Of a DNA stretch of 64,000 bases, positions 8,798 to 18,811 are shown piece by piece (the stretch's first letter is position 1; every line of letters begins with the position of its first letter). Origin of the DNA: CAZBDU01 sp964490725. Lineage in GTDB: Bacteria; Spirochaetota; Spirochaetia; SZUA-6; DRHE01. The stretch lies in assembly GCA_964490725.1 (NCBI GenBank), contig CAZBDU010000003.1, positions 1 to 64,000 of the forward strand, in the 5' to 3' direction. The notes below the pieces were generated by a model. It saw nothing but the letters and a program-made list of their open reading frames with translations, was not told the DNA's origin and did no database searches. A program made the position numbers and the translations under genes.

Positions 8798-9261
8798 GTG
8801 AGCGGCCGCTTTCGGTGCCTCCGGCGCCACCGGGGCGCCCTGGCCGCCCTCATCCTGCCCGCGGCGGTGTTGGGGGCGGCGCTCCTTGCGCCCGGCTGCG
8901 CCGCCCGCCCGCCCGTTCTGCGCCGGGAGGCTCCTGCCCTCCCCGCGGCCTGGGCCGCTCCCCGCGGGGGCATCCGCGTGCTCACCTACAACATGCTCCA
9001 CGGCTGGCCACGCTTCCGCCGCCTGGCGGAGCGCTCCGAGCTGCTGGCGGCGGCGCTGCGGGAGCTTCAGGCCGACGTGGTGGTGCTCCGGGAGGTGCCC
9101 GTGCTGTCCTGGGGCGCTCGCCACCTGGGGGTGTGGCTGGCCGGGCGGCTGGGCTGTGGGTGAGCGACCACGTGGGGGTGAGCGCGGAGCTGGCAGGCGC
9201 GCGCGGGCGGCAGGGGACGGAAGCGCCCCGGGACCTCCCGGCCGGTGCGGCGGCGCCTTGA
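8798..9261 (+). pseudogene. Endonuclease/exonuclease/phosphatase family lipoprotein, internally deleted
   Basis: From a GTG at 8798 the frame encodes a lipoprotein-like signal (LLAPGCA) and the opening of an EEP-family domain (IRVLTYNMLHGW, then LQADVVVLREV). It then meets a stop at 9161-9163. The family's C-terminal catalytic block (VSDHVGVSAEL) is present just downstream, but in the +1 frame and only about 15 codons later. Intact EEP domains have some 180 more residues between these motifs. The gene therefore lost its middle, or the assembly collapsed. No active enzyme can be made. Confidence 0.7.
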
Positions 9262-9310
9262 CGCCGGCGGCGATGTCGGCTCCCATTGCCCCTGTCAGCA
9301 GGAGGAGAGC

Positions 9311-10737
9311 ATGAACGAAAGCTACCACATGAGCCCGGAGGAATTTCGCGCCCGGGGGCGCCAGGCGGTGGACTGGATCGCCGACTACTACGAACGCATC
9401 GAGAGCTTTCCGGTGCTCTCGCAGGTGAAGCCCGGCGGGGTGCGCTCGAAGCTGCCGGCGCAGCCGCCCCTGCGCGGCGAGCCCTTCGAGGCGGTGCTGA
9501 GGGACCTTTCGGAGATCATCCTTCCCGGGGTGACGCACTGGCAGAGCCCCAGCTTCTTCGCCTTTTTTCCAGCCAACGCCTCGGGCCCGTCGATTCTGGG
9601 GGAGTTGCTCTCGGCGGGTCTGGGGGTGCAGGGGATGCTGTGGGCCACCAGCCCGGCCTGCACGGAGCTGGAGACCCACGTGCTGGACTGGCTGGCGGAC
9701 ATGTGCGCGCTGCCGGCCAGCTTCCGCTCCGACGGCAGCGGCGGTGGGGTGATCGAGGATTCCGCCTCCAGCGCCGCCCTGTGCGCGCTGCTGGCCGCGC
9801 GGGAGCGGGCCACCCGGGGGAGGACCAACCTGCGGGGCGCCGGCGGGCGTCTTGCCGCCTACACCTCCACCCAGGGGCACTCCTCGATCGAAAAGGCCGT
9901 GCGCATCGCCGGGCTGGGCTCCGAGAACCTGCGCCTCATCCCCGTGGACGAGCGCTACGCCATGCGGCCGCAGGCGCTTTCCGAACGGATCGTCCGGGAC
10001 CGCCGCGCGGGGCTTTCCCCCTGCTTCGTGGCCGCCACGATCGGGACCACCTCCTCCACGGCGATCGACCCGATCGCCGGGATCGGCCGGATCTGCCGGC
10101 GGGAGGGGGTGTGGCTGCACGTGGACGCGGCCATGGCCGGGAGCGCCGCTCTATGCCCGGAGCTCCGCCACCTCTTCGAGGGGGTGGAGCTGGCCGACAG
10201 CTACTGCTTCAACCCGCACAAGTGGATGTTCACCAACTTCGACTGCGACTGCTTCTACGTGGCCGACCGTTCTGCCTTGATCGACAGCCTCAGCGTTCTG
10301 CCCGAGTACCTGCGCAACCGGGCGAGCGAGAGCGGAGCGGTGATCGATTACCGGGACTGGCAGGTCCCCCTGGGACGAAGGTTCCGCGCGCTGAAGCTGT
10401 GGATGGTGATCCGCCACTACGGCGTGGAGGGCCTGCAGCACCACATTCGGGAGCACGTGGCCCTGGCGCAGGAGCTGGCGCGGTGGGTGGCCGAGGATGC
10501 GGAGTTCGAGCTCGCCGCGCCGGCGCCGCTGAGCCTGGTTTGCTTCCGCCACCGGGGCGGGGATCCGGTGAACCAGGCCGTGCTGGACCGGGTCAACCGG
10601 GGAGGAGAGCTGTACCTGACCCACACCAGGCTGGAGGGGAAGCTGACGCTGCGCATGAGCATCGGCCAGACGGGGACCCAGGAGCGGCACGTGCGCCGGG
10701 CCTGGGAGCGCATCCGCCAGGCGGCGAAGGAAGCGGC

Positions 10738-10759
<22 letters not shown>
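9311..10759 (+). CDS. PLP-dependent aromatic amino acid decarboxylase (group II)
   Basis: Decarboxylates an aromatic L-amino acid (Trp, Tyr or Phe class) to the amine in the cytoplasm. The 482-residue protein shows the group II fold: N-terminal MSPEEFRARGRQAVDWIADY, WQSPSFFAFFPANAS, the PLP-phosphate/ring region (GTTSSTAIDPI, HVDAAMAGSA), and the Schiff-base lysine in NPHKWMFTNFDC. The ATG at 9311 follows CAGGAGGAGAGC, a strong ribosome site. Its 3' end overlaps the convergent histidine kinase gene by 22 bases. No matching transporter lies adjacent, so the substrate is unresolved. Confidence 0.92.
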
Positions 10760-12249
<1,490 letters not shown>

Positions 12250-12256
12250 CGGGGTT

Positions 12257-12574
12257 CTAGCTCCGCAGCAGCGCGTCCAGGGCTTCCAGGGAAGAGGACA
12301 GCAGAGAGATGCTCTGCTCCGGGCCGTCGGTCCGCCCCGCGAGGCATTCCGCCTCGACCCGGGCGGCCGCCTCTCCCATCTCGGTGAGCTCCAGATTGAG
12401 GGCCGCGCCCTTGATGCTGTGAGCGGCCCGGGCGGCCGCCTCGGTCTGCCCGGAGCTCATTGCGCGGCGGAGGGCGCCCAGGTCCGCACGGGTGGCCTGG
12501 ATGAACACCGCCAGGAGAGCCCGGTACTCGGCGACCTCCAACTCGACCCTTGCGGCCAGCTCGTCCATAGTCAT
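12257..12574 (-). CDS. Histidine phosphotransfer (HPt) domain protein
   Basis: A small 105-residue single-domain protein with the HPt signature (AARAAHSIKGAALNLEL), whose His carries the phosphoryl group between receiver domains. The start ATG at 12574 follows a GGAGGGCGG element; a second in-frame ATG lies two codons on. It is separated by 7 bases from the kinase gene downstream on the same strand and is therefore almost certainly its relay partner, handing phosphate to or from the kinase's N-terminal receiver. Confidence 0.85.
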   Translation of the reverse strand: MTMDELAARVELEVAEYRALLAVFIQATRADLGALRRAMSSGQTEAAARAAHSIKGAALNLELTEMGEAAARVEAECLAGRTDGPEQSISLLSSSLEALDALLRS

Positions 12575-12616
12575 GCTCGTGCTCCGCCCTCCGCCTCGAT
12601 CAAGTGTATCTCCCAT

Positions 12617-12644
12617 AGTATACCGTTTGGAGGCGAACTCCCAA
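12617..12644 (-). promoter_or_regulatory. Promoter of the HPt-kinase operon
   Basis: Read on the minus strand: TTGGGA (12644-12639), 16 bases, TATACT (12622-12617). The -10 matches 5 of 6 consensus bases. It lies about 45 bases before the HPt start. Confidence 0.5.
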
Positions 12645-12712
12645 AGGCGGCGGGAGAAAAGACTCCGCGACGCCCTCCCGCCGGTCCCTGGCCGCCCGGC
12701 CCGGAAAGCTTC

Positions 12713-13507
12713 TCAGACAGCGCGCAGCTCGATGCCCAGGGAGGTGATGAGCTGCCGGTAGTGCGGCGGAATGCCAGTGTCGGTGATCACCATGCCGAAG
12801 TCCCGAAGCTCCGCGAAGTAGCCCGCCCGCACCCTGGAGAACTTGTCGGAGTCCACCAGCAGGATGCGGGTCAGGGAGGAGGCCAGGGCGGCCCGCTTGG
12901 TTTCCACCTCGTAGGTGTTGGCGCAGGTAACGCCCAGCTTGTCGCTGACGCCGGTGGCGGAGATGAACGCCTTGGTGGCCCGGTAGCGCCGCACCAGCTG
13001 CACCCCCTCGGGGCTCTCGCACATCAGCGTGTTCTCGTGCAGGGAGCCGCCGGCAAAGACCACGCGGCACTCCTTCTTGCGGTGCGCCTCCACCAGGATG
13101 TTCAGGGCGAAGCAGATCAGGGTGACCGGAAGATCCCCCGGAAGGCTGCGGGCCACGTACTCGGTGGTGGAGCCGGAATCCACGATGATGATGTCCCCGG
13201 CCTCGACCAGGGAAGCCGCCTCACGCCCGATGCGCTGTTTCTCGGCGGAACGGCTGGCGCCAGCCTCTGCCAGGGAGTAGCGCGGCTGGTCGTCTGGGAA
13301 GTTTCCCGGACCGAGGATCGCCCCGGAGTGGACGAGCCTCACTGTTCCCCGGGCGGCCAGCAGGTTGAGGTCGCGGCGGACCGTCATCTCGGATACGTGC
13401 AGCTGCAAGGCCAGATCGTGTATCGAGGCGGCCAGGTCCCGCTGGAGAATCTCCACGATCCGGCCCAGCCGCTCGTGTTTCCTGTTGGCCTTCGTTGTTC
13501 TGTCCAT
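12713..13507 (-). CDS. DeoR-family transcriptional regulator of the BMC operon
   Basis: The 264-residue protein has an N-terminal winged helix (RIVEILQRDLAASIHDLALQL, then SEMTVRRDLNLLAARG) and a C-terminal sugar-phosphate-binding domain related to ribose-phosphate isomerase (GDIIIVDSGSTTEYVARSL). Family members usually repress catabolic operons and are released by a phosphorylated sugar. It is divergent from the microcompartment operon and so is the obvious local regulator; deoxyribose- or another pentose-phosphate is the likely inducer by inference. I prefer the ATG at 13507 (MDRTTKANRKHERLGRIV) over the one at 13537, because family proteins begin shortly before the helix-turn-helix. Confidence 0.88.
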   Translation of the reverse strand: MDRTTKANRKHERLGRIVEILQRDLAASIHDLALQLHVSEMTVRRDLNLLAARGTVRLVHSGAILGPGNFPDDQPRYSLAEAGASRSAEKQRIGREAASLVEAGDIIIVDSGSTTEYVARSLPGDLPVTLICFALNILVEAHRKKECRVVFAGGSLHENTLMCESPEGVQLVRRYRATKAFISATGVSDKLGVTCANTYEVETKRAALASSLTRILLVDSDKFSRVRAGYFAELRDFGMVITDTGIPPHYRQLITSLGIELRAV

Positions 13508-13525
13508 TACGCAACATCTTAGGGC

Positions 13526-13605
13526 CACATACGTCATAATTCAACCACATAATGCGCAAAATATGTGAAAAAAGATTTGACATCAGGAGAAAGATGTGCA
13601 ACAAT
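13526..13605 (+). promoter_or_regulatory. BMC operon promoter with CACATA/TATGTG operator-like sites
   Basis: TTGACA (13577-13582), 17 bases, AACAAT (13600-13605) forms a good promoter reading into the first shell gene. Upstream lie CACATA at 13526-13531, CACATA at 13546-13551 and the inverted TATGTG at 13562-13567, in an AT-rich pocket between the divergent regulator and the operon. These repeats are plausible DeoR half-sites. Confidence 0.5.
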
Positions 13606-13673
13606 GCACTGAAGAGGCTGCTCTCTGGCTGAAATATAACAGGAGTCGTCACCGGGTCGACAGCGGAGGTGAC

Positions 13674-13983
13674 ATGAGCTACGCAGATGCGCTGGGAATG
13701 AATCGAATGCCGGGGGTTCGCCGCCATGGTGGAGGCTTCCGACGCCACGGTGAAGGCCGCCCGGGTGGAGCTGCGCCGGTACGACAGGACCGGCGGCGGC
13801 TACGTGACGGCCATCGTGCGCGGCGGCGTGGCGGCGGTGCGGGCCGCGCTGGACGCCGGGGGCCGTGCGGCGGAGCGGGTGGGAGAGGTGATCTCGATCC
13901 ACATCATCCCCAGGCCGCACCAGAACGTGGACCGGACCCTGCCCCTGGGCGGGAGCGCCGGAGGGGAGGACGGCAATGGCTGA
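13674..13983 (+). pseudogene. BMC-H shell protein gene 1, broken by a one-base insertion
   Basis: ATG at 13674 has a perfect GGAGGT site (13665-13670) and starts MSYADALGM. The frame then shifts: an extra A at 13701 or 13702 turns ATGATCGAATGC into ATGAATCGAATGC. Removing it restores IECRGFAAMVEAS and a full BMC domain (TGGGYVTAIVRGGVAAVRAA, VISIHIIPRPHQNVD) to the TGA at 13983, nearly identical to the intact BMC-H at 14671. As read, only an internal ATG at 13726 could yield an 85-residue product lacking the first strand. Either a sequencing error, a real knockout backed up by the second copy, or recoding. Its last 8 bases overlap the next gene. Confidence 0.85.
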
Positions 13984-14620
13984 CAACCGCATCGACCTGA
14001 GGACCTACATTTTCCTGGACAGCCTGCAGTACCAGATGGCCTCCTTCATGGCCACCACCTCCCGGGGCTACTACCCGGTGGCGCTGCAGGCCTGCATGAT
14101 CGTGGAGATCTCCCCGGGGATAGAGATCAACCGTTTTACGGACATCGCCCTCAAGGCCACCAACGTCACTCCGGGCATTCAGGTGGTGGAGAGGCTGTTC
14201 GGGCTCCTGGAGGTGCACTCGGACAGTCAGGCCGACGCCCGCCAGGCGGGGGCGGCGATCCTGCGGGAGCTGGCTCAGGGCGAGGAGAACCGGATGCGGC
14301 CACGCGTGCTGACCAGCCAGCTCATCAAGAACATCTCCGATCACCACGCGCAGCTCATCAACAAGGTGCGATACGGCAACATGGTGCTGCGGGGGGATAC
14401 CCTCTACGTGCTGGAGATCGAGCCGGCGGGCTACGCCTATTACGCGGCCAACGAGGCCGAAAAGGCATCGCACATCAACATCATCAACGTCAGCGGGTTC
14501 GGCCGCTTTGGCCGCGTGTATATCGCCGGGGACGAAGCGGAGGTCCTGGTGAGCAAGGAAATCGTGGAGGCCCGTCTGAACGGGCTGGCCGGCCGGGAGC
14601 CCGGCGGCCAGGCGGACTGA
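13976..14620 (+). CDS. BMC-T tandem-domain shell protein (double-stacking, gated-pore type)
   Basis: The 214-residue product of two fused BMC domains would form a pseudohexameric trimer in the microcompartment facet. Motifs RTYIFLDSLQYQMASFMATT, EISPGIEINRFTDIALKATN and VVERLFGLLEVHSDSQ in the first half, and PRVLTSQLIKNISDHHAQLI and YVLEIEPAGYAYYAANEAEK in the second, match my memory of the BMC-T(D) class known from Haliangium. Such trimers stack face to face and have large, gated pores thought to pass cofactors. ATG overlaps the end of the preceding BMC-H gene, indicating coupled translation. Confidence 0.85.
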   Translation: MADNRIDLRTYIFLDSLQYQMASFMATTSRGYYPVALQACMIVEISPGIEINRFTDIALKATNVTPGIQVVERLFGLLEVHSDSQADARQAGAAILRELAQGEENRMRPRVLTSQLIKNISDHHAQLINKVRYGNMVLRGDTLYVLEIEPAGYAYYAANEAEKASHINIINVSGFGRFGRVYIAGDEAEVLVSKEIVEARLNGLAGREPGGQAD

Positions 14621-14670
14621 AGAGAGCCTGAAGAAGGGCCGCCCACGACGGCGGCCGCAAGGGGGACGGT

Positions 14671-14991
<321 letters not shown>

Positions 14992-15005
14992 AGAGGCTCA
15001 CGGCT

Positions 15006-15308
15006 ATGGTTCTGGCCAGGGTGGTGGGGACGGTGGTCTCCACCAACAAAGAGCCCAAGATCGAGGGGATCAAGTTCCTGCTGCTGGAGAAGATCGAGCC
15101 GTCCGGACAGCAGCAGGGCAAGAAGGACTACGTGGTGGCCATGGACAGTGTGGGGGCCGGCCCGGGGGAGATCGTCTTCTACGTCTCCGGGTCCAGCTCC
15201 CGCATGACCCGGGTCACCGAGGGCAGGCCCAGCGATGCCGCCATCGTGGCCATCGTGGACTCCATCGACCTGGACGGCCGGCTGGTGTACCGGAAGGACC
15301 GGGGGTAG
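15006..15308 (+). CDS. BMC-P pentameric vertex protein (EutN/CcmL family), copy 1
   Basis: The 100-residue protein of the EutN/CcmL/BMV family caps the twelve vertices of the shell as pentamers. The family signature is clear: MVLARVVGTVVSTNKEPKIE, a strand KFLLLEKIEP, the loop VGAGPGEIVFYVSGSSSR and the closing IVAIVDSIDL. It begins 14 bases after the BMC-H stop and is the first of four vertex genes in this operon. Confidence 0.93.
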   Translation: MVLARVVGTVVSTNKEPKIEGIKFLLLEKIEPSGQQQGKKDYVVAMDSVGAGPGEIVFYVSGSSSRMTRVTEGRPSDAAIVAIVDSIDLDGRLVYRKDRG

Positions 15309-15313
15309 GGGCG

Positions 15314-15601
15314 GTGCTCTTCGCCAGAGTGGTGGGCACGGTGGTGGCCACCCGGCGCGCCGACGACATCCGTGGGGCCAAGTTCCTCCTGGTGGAGGCC
15401 TGCTCGCCCTCCGGCGAGCCGCGGGGGGACTACCACGTGGTGCTGGACACCCTCCAGGCCGGGGTGGGGGAGATGGTGCTGGTGGCCCAGGGCTCCTCGG
15501 CGCGCCAGACCGAGACCACCTACCAGAAGCCTGTGGACGCCGTGGTGGCCGGGATCGTGGACCTGGTGGACCAGCGGGGCAGGCTGGTCTACCGCAAGTG
15601 A
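15314..15601 (+). CDS. BMC-P pentameric vertex protein, copy 2
   Basis: A 95-residue EutN/CcmL-family vertex protein starting with GTG at 15314, only 5 bases after the previous stop. Signature segments are LFARVVGTVVATRRADDIRG, the loop GVGEMVLVAQGSSARQTE, and VVAGIVDLVD. Its divergence from copy 1 suggests a distinct vertex type rather than a recent duplicate. Confidence 0.92.
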   Translation: MLFARVVGTVVATRRADDIRGAKFLLVEACSPSGEPRGDYHVVLDTLQAGVGEMVLVAQGSSARQTETTYQKPVDAVVAGIVDLVDQRGRLVYRK

Positions 15602-15648
15602 GAGGCCGTCGTTCGGCGCCCCCGGGCCGGCGGCGGAGCGATGGAGCG

Positions 15649-16254
15649 ATGGATCGATCAATGGAAGCGATGCGAACTGACGTCATCGGTGTGTTGGAGC
15701 TCGCCAGCATCGCCGCAGGCGTAGAGGTGCTGGACGCGATGGTGAAAGCCGCGCCGGTGGTGGTGCTGGATACGCGCACCATCACTCCCGGCAAGTACCT
15801 CATCCTGGTGACGGGGGAGGTGGCGGAGGTGGAAGCCGCTTTGGAGGCGGGCCGGCGCACGGGCGAGGGCTATCTGATCGACGAGCTGTTCATCCCGCGG
15901 CTGGACCCGCGGGTGATCCCCGCCATCCGCGGCCAGGCAGAGCTCGCCGCCTGGGACGCCCTGGGGGTGGTGGAGTCCTTTTCCGTGACCGCCAGCATCG
16001 AGGCGGCGGACGTGGCCGTCAAGGAGGCGGCCGTGCAGCTTCCGGAGGTCCGGCTGGCGGCGGGCATGGGCGGCAAGTCCTACATCAAGGTCGTGGGGCT
16101 GGTGGAAGACGTGGTGGCCGCCGTGGAGGCGGCCGCCGGCAGCGTCCGGCGCAAGGGACTGCTGTGCAACGAGGTGGTGATCCCCCTGCTGCACCCGGAC
16201 ATCAGGGCCCGGGTGCTGGAGGAGCGTTTCGAAGGGGCAGAGCGATGGAAATGA
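15649..16254 (+). CDS. BMC-T tandem-domain shell protein (single-layer type)
   Basis: The 201-residue protein has two BMC domains in series: the first with VIGVLELASIAAGVEVLDAM and TPGKYLILVTGEVAEVEAA, the second with LGVVESFSVTASIEAADVAV and GKSYIKVVGLVEDVVAAVEA. It would form a trimer mimicking a hexamer. Unlike PduT it has no cysteine cluster at the pore, so an iron-sulfur centre is not expected. The ATG at 15649 is chosen for GGAG ten bases upstream; ATG at 15661 or 15670 is also possible. Its end overlaps the aldehyde dehydrogenase start by 10 bases. Confidence 0.9.
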   Translation: MDRSMEAMRTDVIGVLELASIAAGVEVLDAMVKAAPVVVLDTRTITPGKYLILVTGEVAEVEAALEAGRRTGEGYLIDELFIPRLDPRVIPAIRGQAELAAWDALGVVESFSVTASIEAADVAVKEAAVQLPEVRLAAGMGGKSYIKVVGLVEDVVAAVEAAAGSVRRKGLLCNEVVIPLLHPDIRARVLEERFEGAERWK

Positions 16255-17687
16255 TGGAGCAGACCGTCCGGTCGATCGTGGAACGGGTGATCGCCGGGCT
16301 GGAGCTGGATGGGCGGGGGCGCGGGCAGCCCGCGCAGGCCACGGCGAACGAGCCCGCCGCCGGGCCCGGAGTGTTCCGCGACGTGGGCACGGCGGTGAGC
16401 GCCGCCCAGGCGGCGCAGGCGGAGCTCGCCTCCCTGAGCCTGGAGACGCGGCGGCAGATGATCCGGGCCATGAGAGCGACGGTGCTGGACAACCTGGAGA
16501 CCATCGCGCGAATGGCCGTGGAGGAGACCGGCATGGGGCGGGTGGAGGACAAGGTGCTGAAGAACCGGGTGGCCGCCACCATGACCCCCGGGGTGGAGGA
16601 CCTCCACCCCACCTCCTACAGCGACGACCACGGGTTGACGCTGGTGGAGCGGGCCCCCTACGGGGTGATCGGGGCCGTTGCCCCCAGCACCAACCCCACC
16701 GAGACCATCGTCAACAACTGCATCGGGATGATCGCCGCGGGGAACTCGGTGGTCTTCAACCCCCATCCGGCCGCGAAAAAGTCCTCCCGGTTCACCATCG
16801 TGGCTCTGAACCAGGCCATCCGCAAGGCGGGCGGGCCGGAGGCTGCCATCTGCACCGTGGCGGAGCCCACCATCGAGACCGCCCAGAGCCTGTTCGTGCA
16901 TCCCGGGATCGCCCTGCTGGTGGTCACCGGCGGGCCGGGAGTGGTGAAGGCGGCGATGAGCGGCACCAAGAAGGTGATCGCCGCCGGCCCGGGCAATCCC
17001 CCCTGCGTGGTGGACGAGACGGCGGACCTGATCAAGGCCGGCCGGGACATCGTGAAGGGCGCGGGGCTGGACAACAACATCGTCTGCATCGACGAGAAGG
17101 AGGTCCTGGCTGTGGCCTCCATCGCGGACCGCCTCAAGGAGGAGATGATCGGAAACGGGGCCTACGAGCTCACCCGCGAGCAGACCCGCAAGGTCACCGA
17201 GCTGGTGATCGCCGACCCCGGCCGTCCTGGCCACGAAGGGGCGGCCAACAAGGCGTTCGTCGGCAAGGATGCGGCGGTGATCGCCCGCGCCATCGGCCTG
17301 GAGATCCCGCCGCAGACCAGGATCCTGCTCTGCGAGGTTGAGCCCGACCATCCGCTGGTCTGGACCGAGCAGCTCATGCCGGTGATCCCCCTGGCGCGCC
17401 TGGCCAACGTGGACGAGGCCATCGAGCTGGCGGTGGCCTGCGAGCACGGCTTCCGCCACACCGCGGTGATGCATTCCAGAAACATCGAAAAGCTGTCCAA
17501 GATGGCGAAGGCCATGAACTGCTCGCTGTTCGTGAAGAACGGCTCGGCCTACAACGGGCTGGGGCATGGAGGCGCCGGCTTCACCTCCTGGACGATCGCC
17601 AGCCCCACCGGCGAGGGGATGACCCGGGCCCGCACCTTCAGCCGCGAGCGGCGCTGCGCCCTGATCGACTCCTTTCGGATCGTGTAG
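16245..17687 (+). CDS. CoA-acylating aldehyde dehydrogenase, microcompartment-targeted
   Basis: Oxidises an aldehyde (acetaldehyde by inference) with NAD+ and CoA to acyl-CoA inside the shell. The 480-residue protein is of the PduP/EutE family, with the catalytic Cys281 in GAGLDNNIVCIDEKEV and the nucleotide-binding TGGPGVVKAAMSGTKKV. Residues 1-20 (MEMMEQTVRSIVERVIAGLE) form an amphipathic helix followed by a Gly/Gln/Ala-rich linker, the form of an encapsulation peptide. It sits between shell genes and is the signature enzyme. No PduL phosphotransacylase or alcohol dehydrogenase accompanies it, so CoA and NAD+ recycling inside the shell is unexplained. Confidence 0.93.
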   Translation: MEMMEQTVRSIVERVIAGLELDGRGRGQPAQATANEPAAGPGVFRDVGTAVSAAQAAQAELASLSLETRRQMIRAMRATVLDNLETIARMAVEETGMGRVEDKVLKNRVAATMTPGVEDLHPTSYSDDHGLTLVERAPYGVIGAVAPSTNPTETIVNNCIGMIAAGNSVVFNPHPAAKKSSRFTIVALNQAIRKAGGPEAAICTVAEPTIETAQSLFVHPGIALLVVTGGPGVVKAAMSGTKKVIAAGPGNPPCVVDETADLIKAGRDIVKGAGLDNNIVCIDEKEVLAVASIADRLKEEMIGNGAYELTREQTRKVTELVIADPGRPGHEGAANKAFVGKDAAVIARAIGLEIPPQTRILLCEVEPDHPLVWTEQLMPVIPLARLANVDEAIELAVACEHGFRHTAVMHSRNIEKLSKMAKAMNCSLFVKNGSAYNGLGHGGAGFTSWTIASPTGEGMTRARTFSRERRCALIDSFRIV

Positions 17688-17702
17688 GCGGGGGAAAGGA
17701 AG

Positions 17703-17978
17703 ATGAAGCTGGCACGGGTGATCGGCAGCGTGGTGTGCACCCGAAGGGAGCCTTCCCTGGAGGGAGTGAAGCTGCTCCTGCTCCAGCCCCTGGACGAGAA
17801 TCTGAAGGATGCAGGGGAGCCTCTGGCTGCCTGCGACGAGGTGCAGGCGGGGCCGGGGGAGATCGTCATGTTCGAGGGCGGCAGGGAGGCGGCCCTGGCG
17901 CTGGCCAACTGGTTCAACCCGTCGGACGCCACGCTCATGGGCATCGTGGACAACGTCTACAGCCAGGAGGGGCAATGA
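17703..17978 (+). CDS. BMC-P pentameric vertex protein, copy 3
   Basis: A 91-residue EutN/CcmL-family vertex protein (MKLARVIGSVVCTRREPSLE, KLLLLQPLDENLKD, VQAGPGEIVMFEGGREAA, MGIVDNV). It follows the aldehyde dehydrogenase by 15 bases with a GGGGAAAGGAAG ribosome site, and overlaps the next vertex gene by four bases (ATGA). Confidence 0.93.
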   Translation: MKLARVIGSVVCTRREPSLEGVKLLLLQPLDENLKDAGEPLAACDEVQAGPGEIVMFEGGREAALALANWFNPSDATLMGIVDNVYSQEGQ

Positions 17979-18283
17979 CCCTGGCGCGGGTGATCGGCAA
18001 CGTGGTGGGAACGGTAAAGCATCCCGTGCTGGAGGGCCACCGGATTCTCCTGGTGCAGCCCGTGGACCCGGAAGGCCGTTCCCGCGGCAGGAGCCAGCTC
18101 GCCCTGGACGCGGCCCAGGCGGGCCCGGGAGACACGGTCCTGGTGCTGGACGAAGGCAACTCCAGCCGCCTGATCCTGGGCGATTCCATGGCGCCGGTGC
18201 GCACCATGATCGTCGGCATTGTGGACCGGGTGAGCCTGGAGCAGGCCGGCCCGGGTGAAGAGGGAGGAGGTCAGCCAGGATGA
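17975..18283 (+). CDS. BMC-P pentameric vertex protein, copy 4
   Basis: A 102-residue EutN/CcmL-family vertex protein (MTLARVIGNVVGTVKHPVLE, RILLVQPVDPEG, AGPGDTVLVLDEGNSSR, IVGIVDRV). Coupled by ATGA overlaps to copy 3 upstream and to the RpiB-like gene downstream. Four distinct vertex genes in one operon is at the high end for known BMC loci. Confidence 0.92.
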   Translation: MTLARVIGNVVGTVKHPVLEGHRILLVQPVDPEGRSRGRSQLALDAAQAGPGDTVLVLDEGNSSRLILGDSMAPVRTMIVGIVDRVSLEQAGPGEEGGGQPG

Positions 18284-18753
18284 GCCAGAGCGAAAAGGTG
18301 TTGCGGGTGGCCCTGGGCTCGGACCACGGGGGGTTTGCCGCCAAGAAGGCGCTCAGGCCCTACCTGGAGAGCCTGGGCTACCGGGTGACGGACGTGGGCA
18401 CCTTCAGCACCGACAGCGTGGACTACCCGGACTTCGCCGCCGCGGTGGCCCGCAAGGTGGCCGGGGGCGAGTGCGAGCGGGGCATCATGATCGACGGGGC
18501 CGGGATCGGCTCGGCCATGGTGTGCAACAAGGTGCGGGGCGTGCGGGCGGCGCTGTGCTACGACCTGAAGACCGTTGTCAACTCCCGGGAGCACAACAAC
18601 GCCAACGTGCTCACCCTGGGCGGGCCGCTGCACCGGGTGGAGGAGATCTGTGAGATGGTCCGGGTGTGGCTCAGCACCCCCTTTGCCGGCGGCAGGCACT
18701 GGCCGCGGGTCAACAAGATGATGGCGGTGGAGCGGGGCTTCGCCGGACCGTGA
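18280..18753 (+). CDS. RpiB/LacAB-family sugar-phosphate isomerase-like protein, catalytic Cys replaced
   Basis: The 157-residue protein is clearly RpiB-like: SDHGGFAAKKALRPYLESLG, DYPDFAAAVARKV, GVRAALC, and REHNNANVLTLGG. RpiB normally interconverts ribose-5- and ribulose-5-phosphate using a Cys in a CGTGxG loop. Here the loop is MIDGAGIGSAM, so the Cys position is Asp72 and the Thr is Ala. A changed substrate, an altered base or a non-catalytic role are all possible. RpiB together with DERA is a hallmark of the described sugar-phosphate-utilising BMC loci. It is coupled to the vertex gene upstream. Confidence 0.88.
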   Translation: MSQSEKVLRVALGSDHGGFAAKKALRPYLESLGYRVTDVGTFSTDSVDYPDFAAAVARKVAGGECERGIMIDGAGIGSAMVCNKVRGVRAALCYDLKTVVNSREHNNANVLTLGGPLHRVEEICEMVRVWLSTPFAGGRHWPRVNKMMAVERGFAGP

Positions 18754-18811
18754 GGGCGCGCTGCAGTGGAGGCCGTGCCGCAGCCGGCCGCCCCGGGAGA
18801 GGAAGGGGAAT

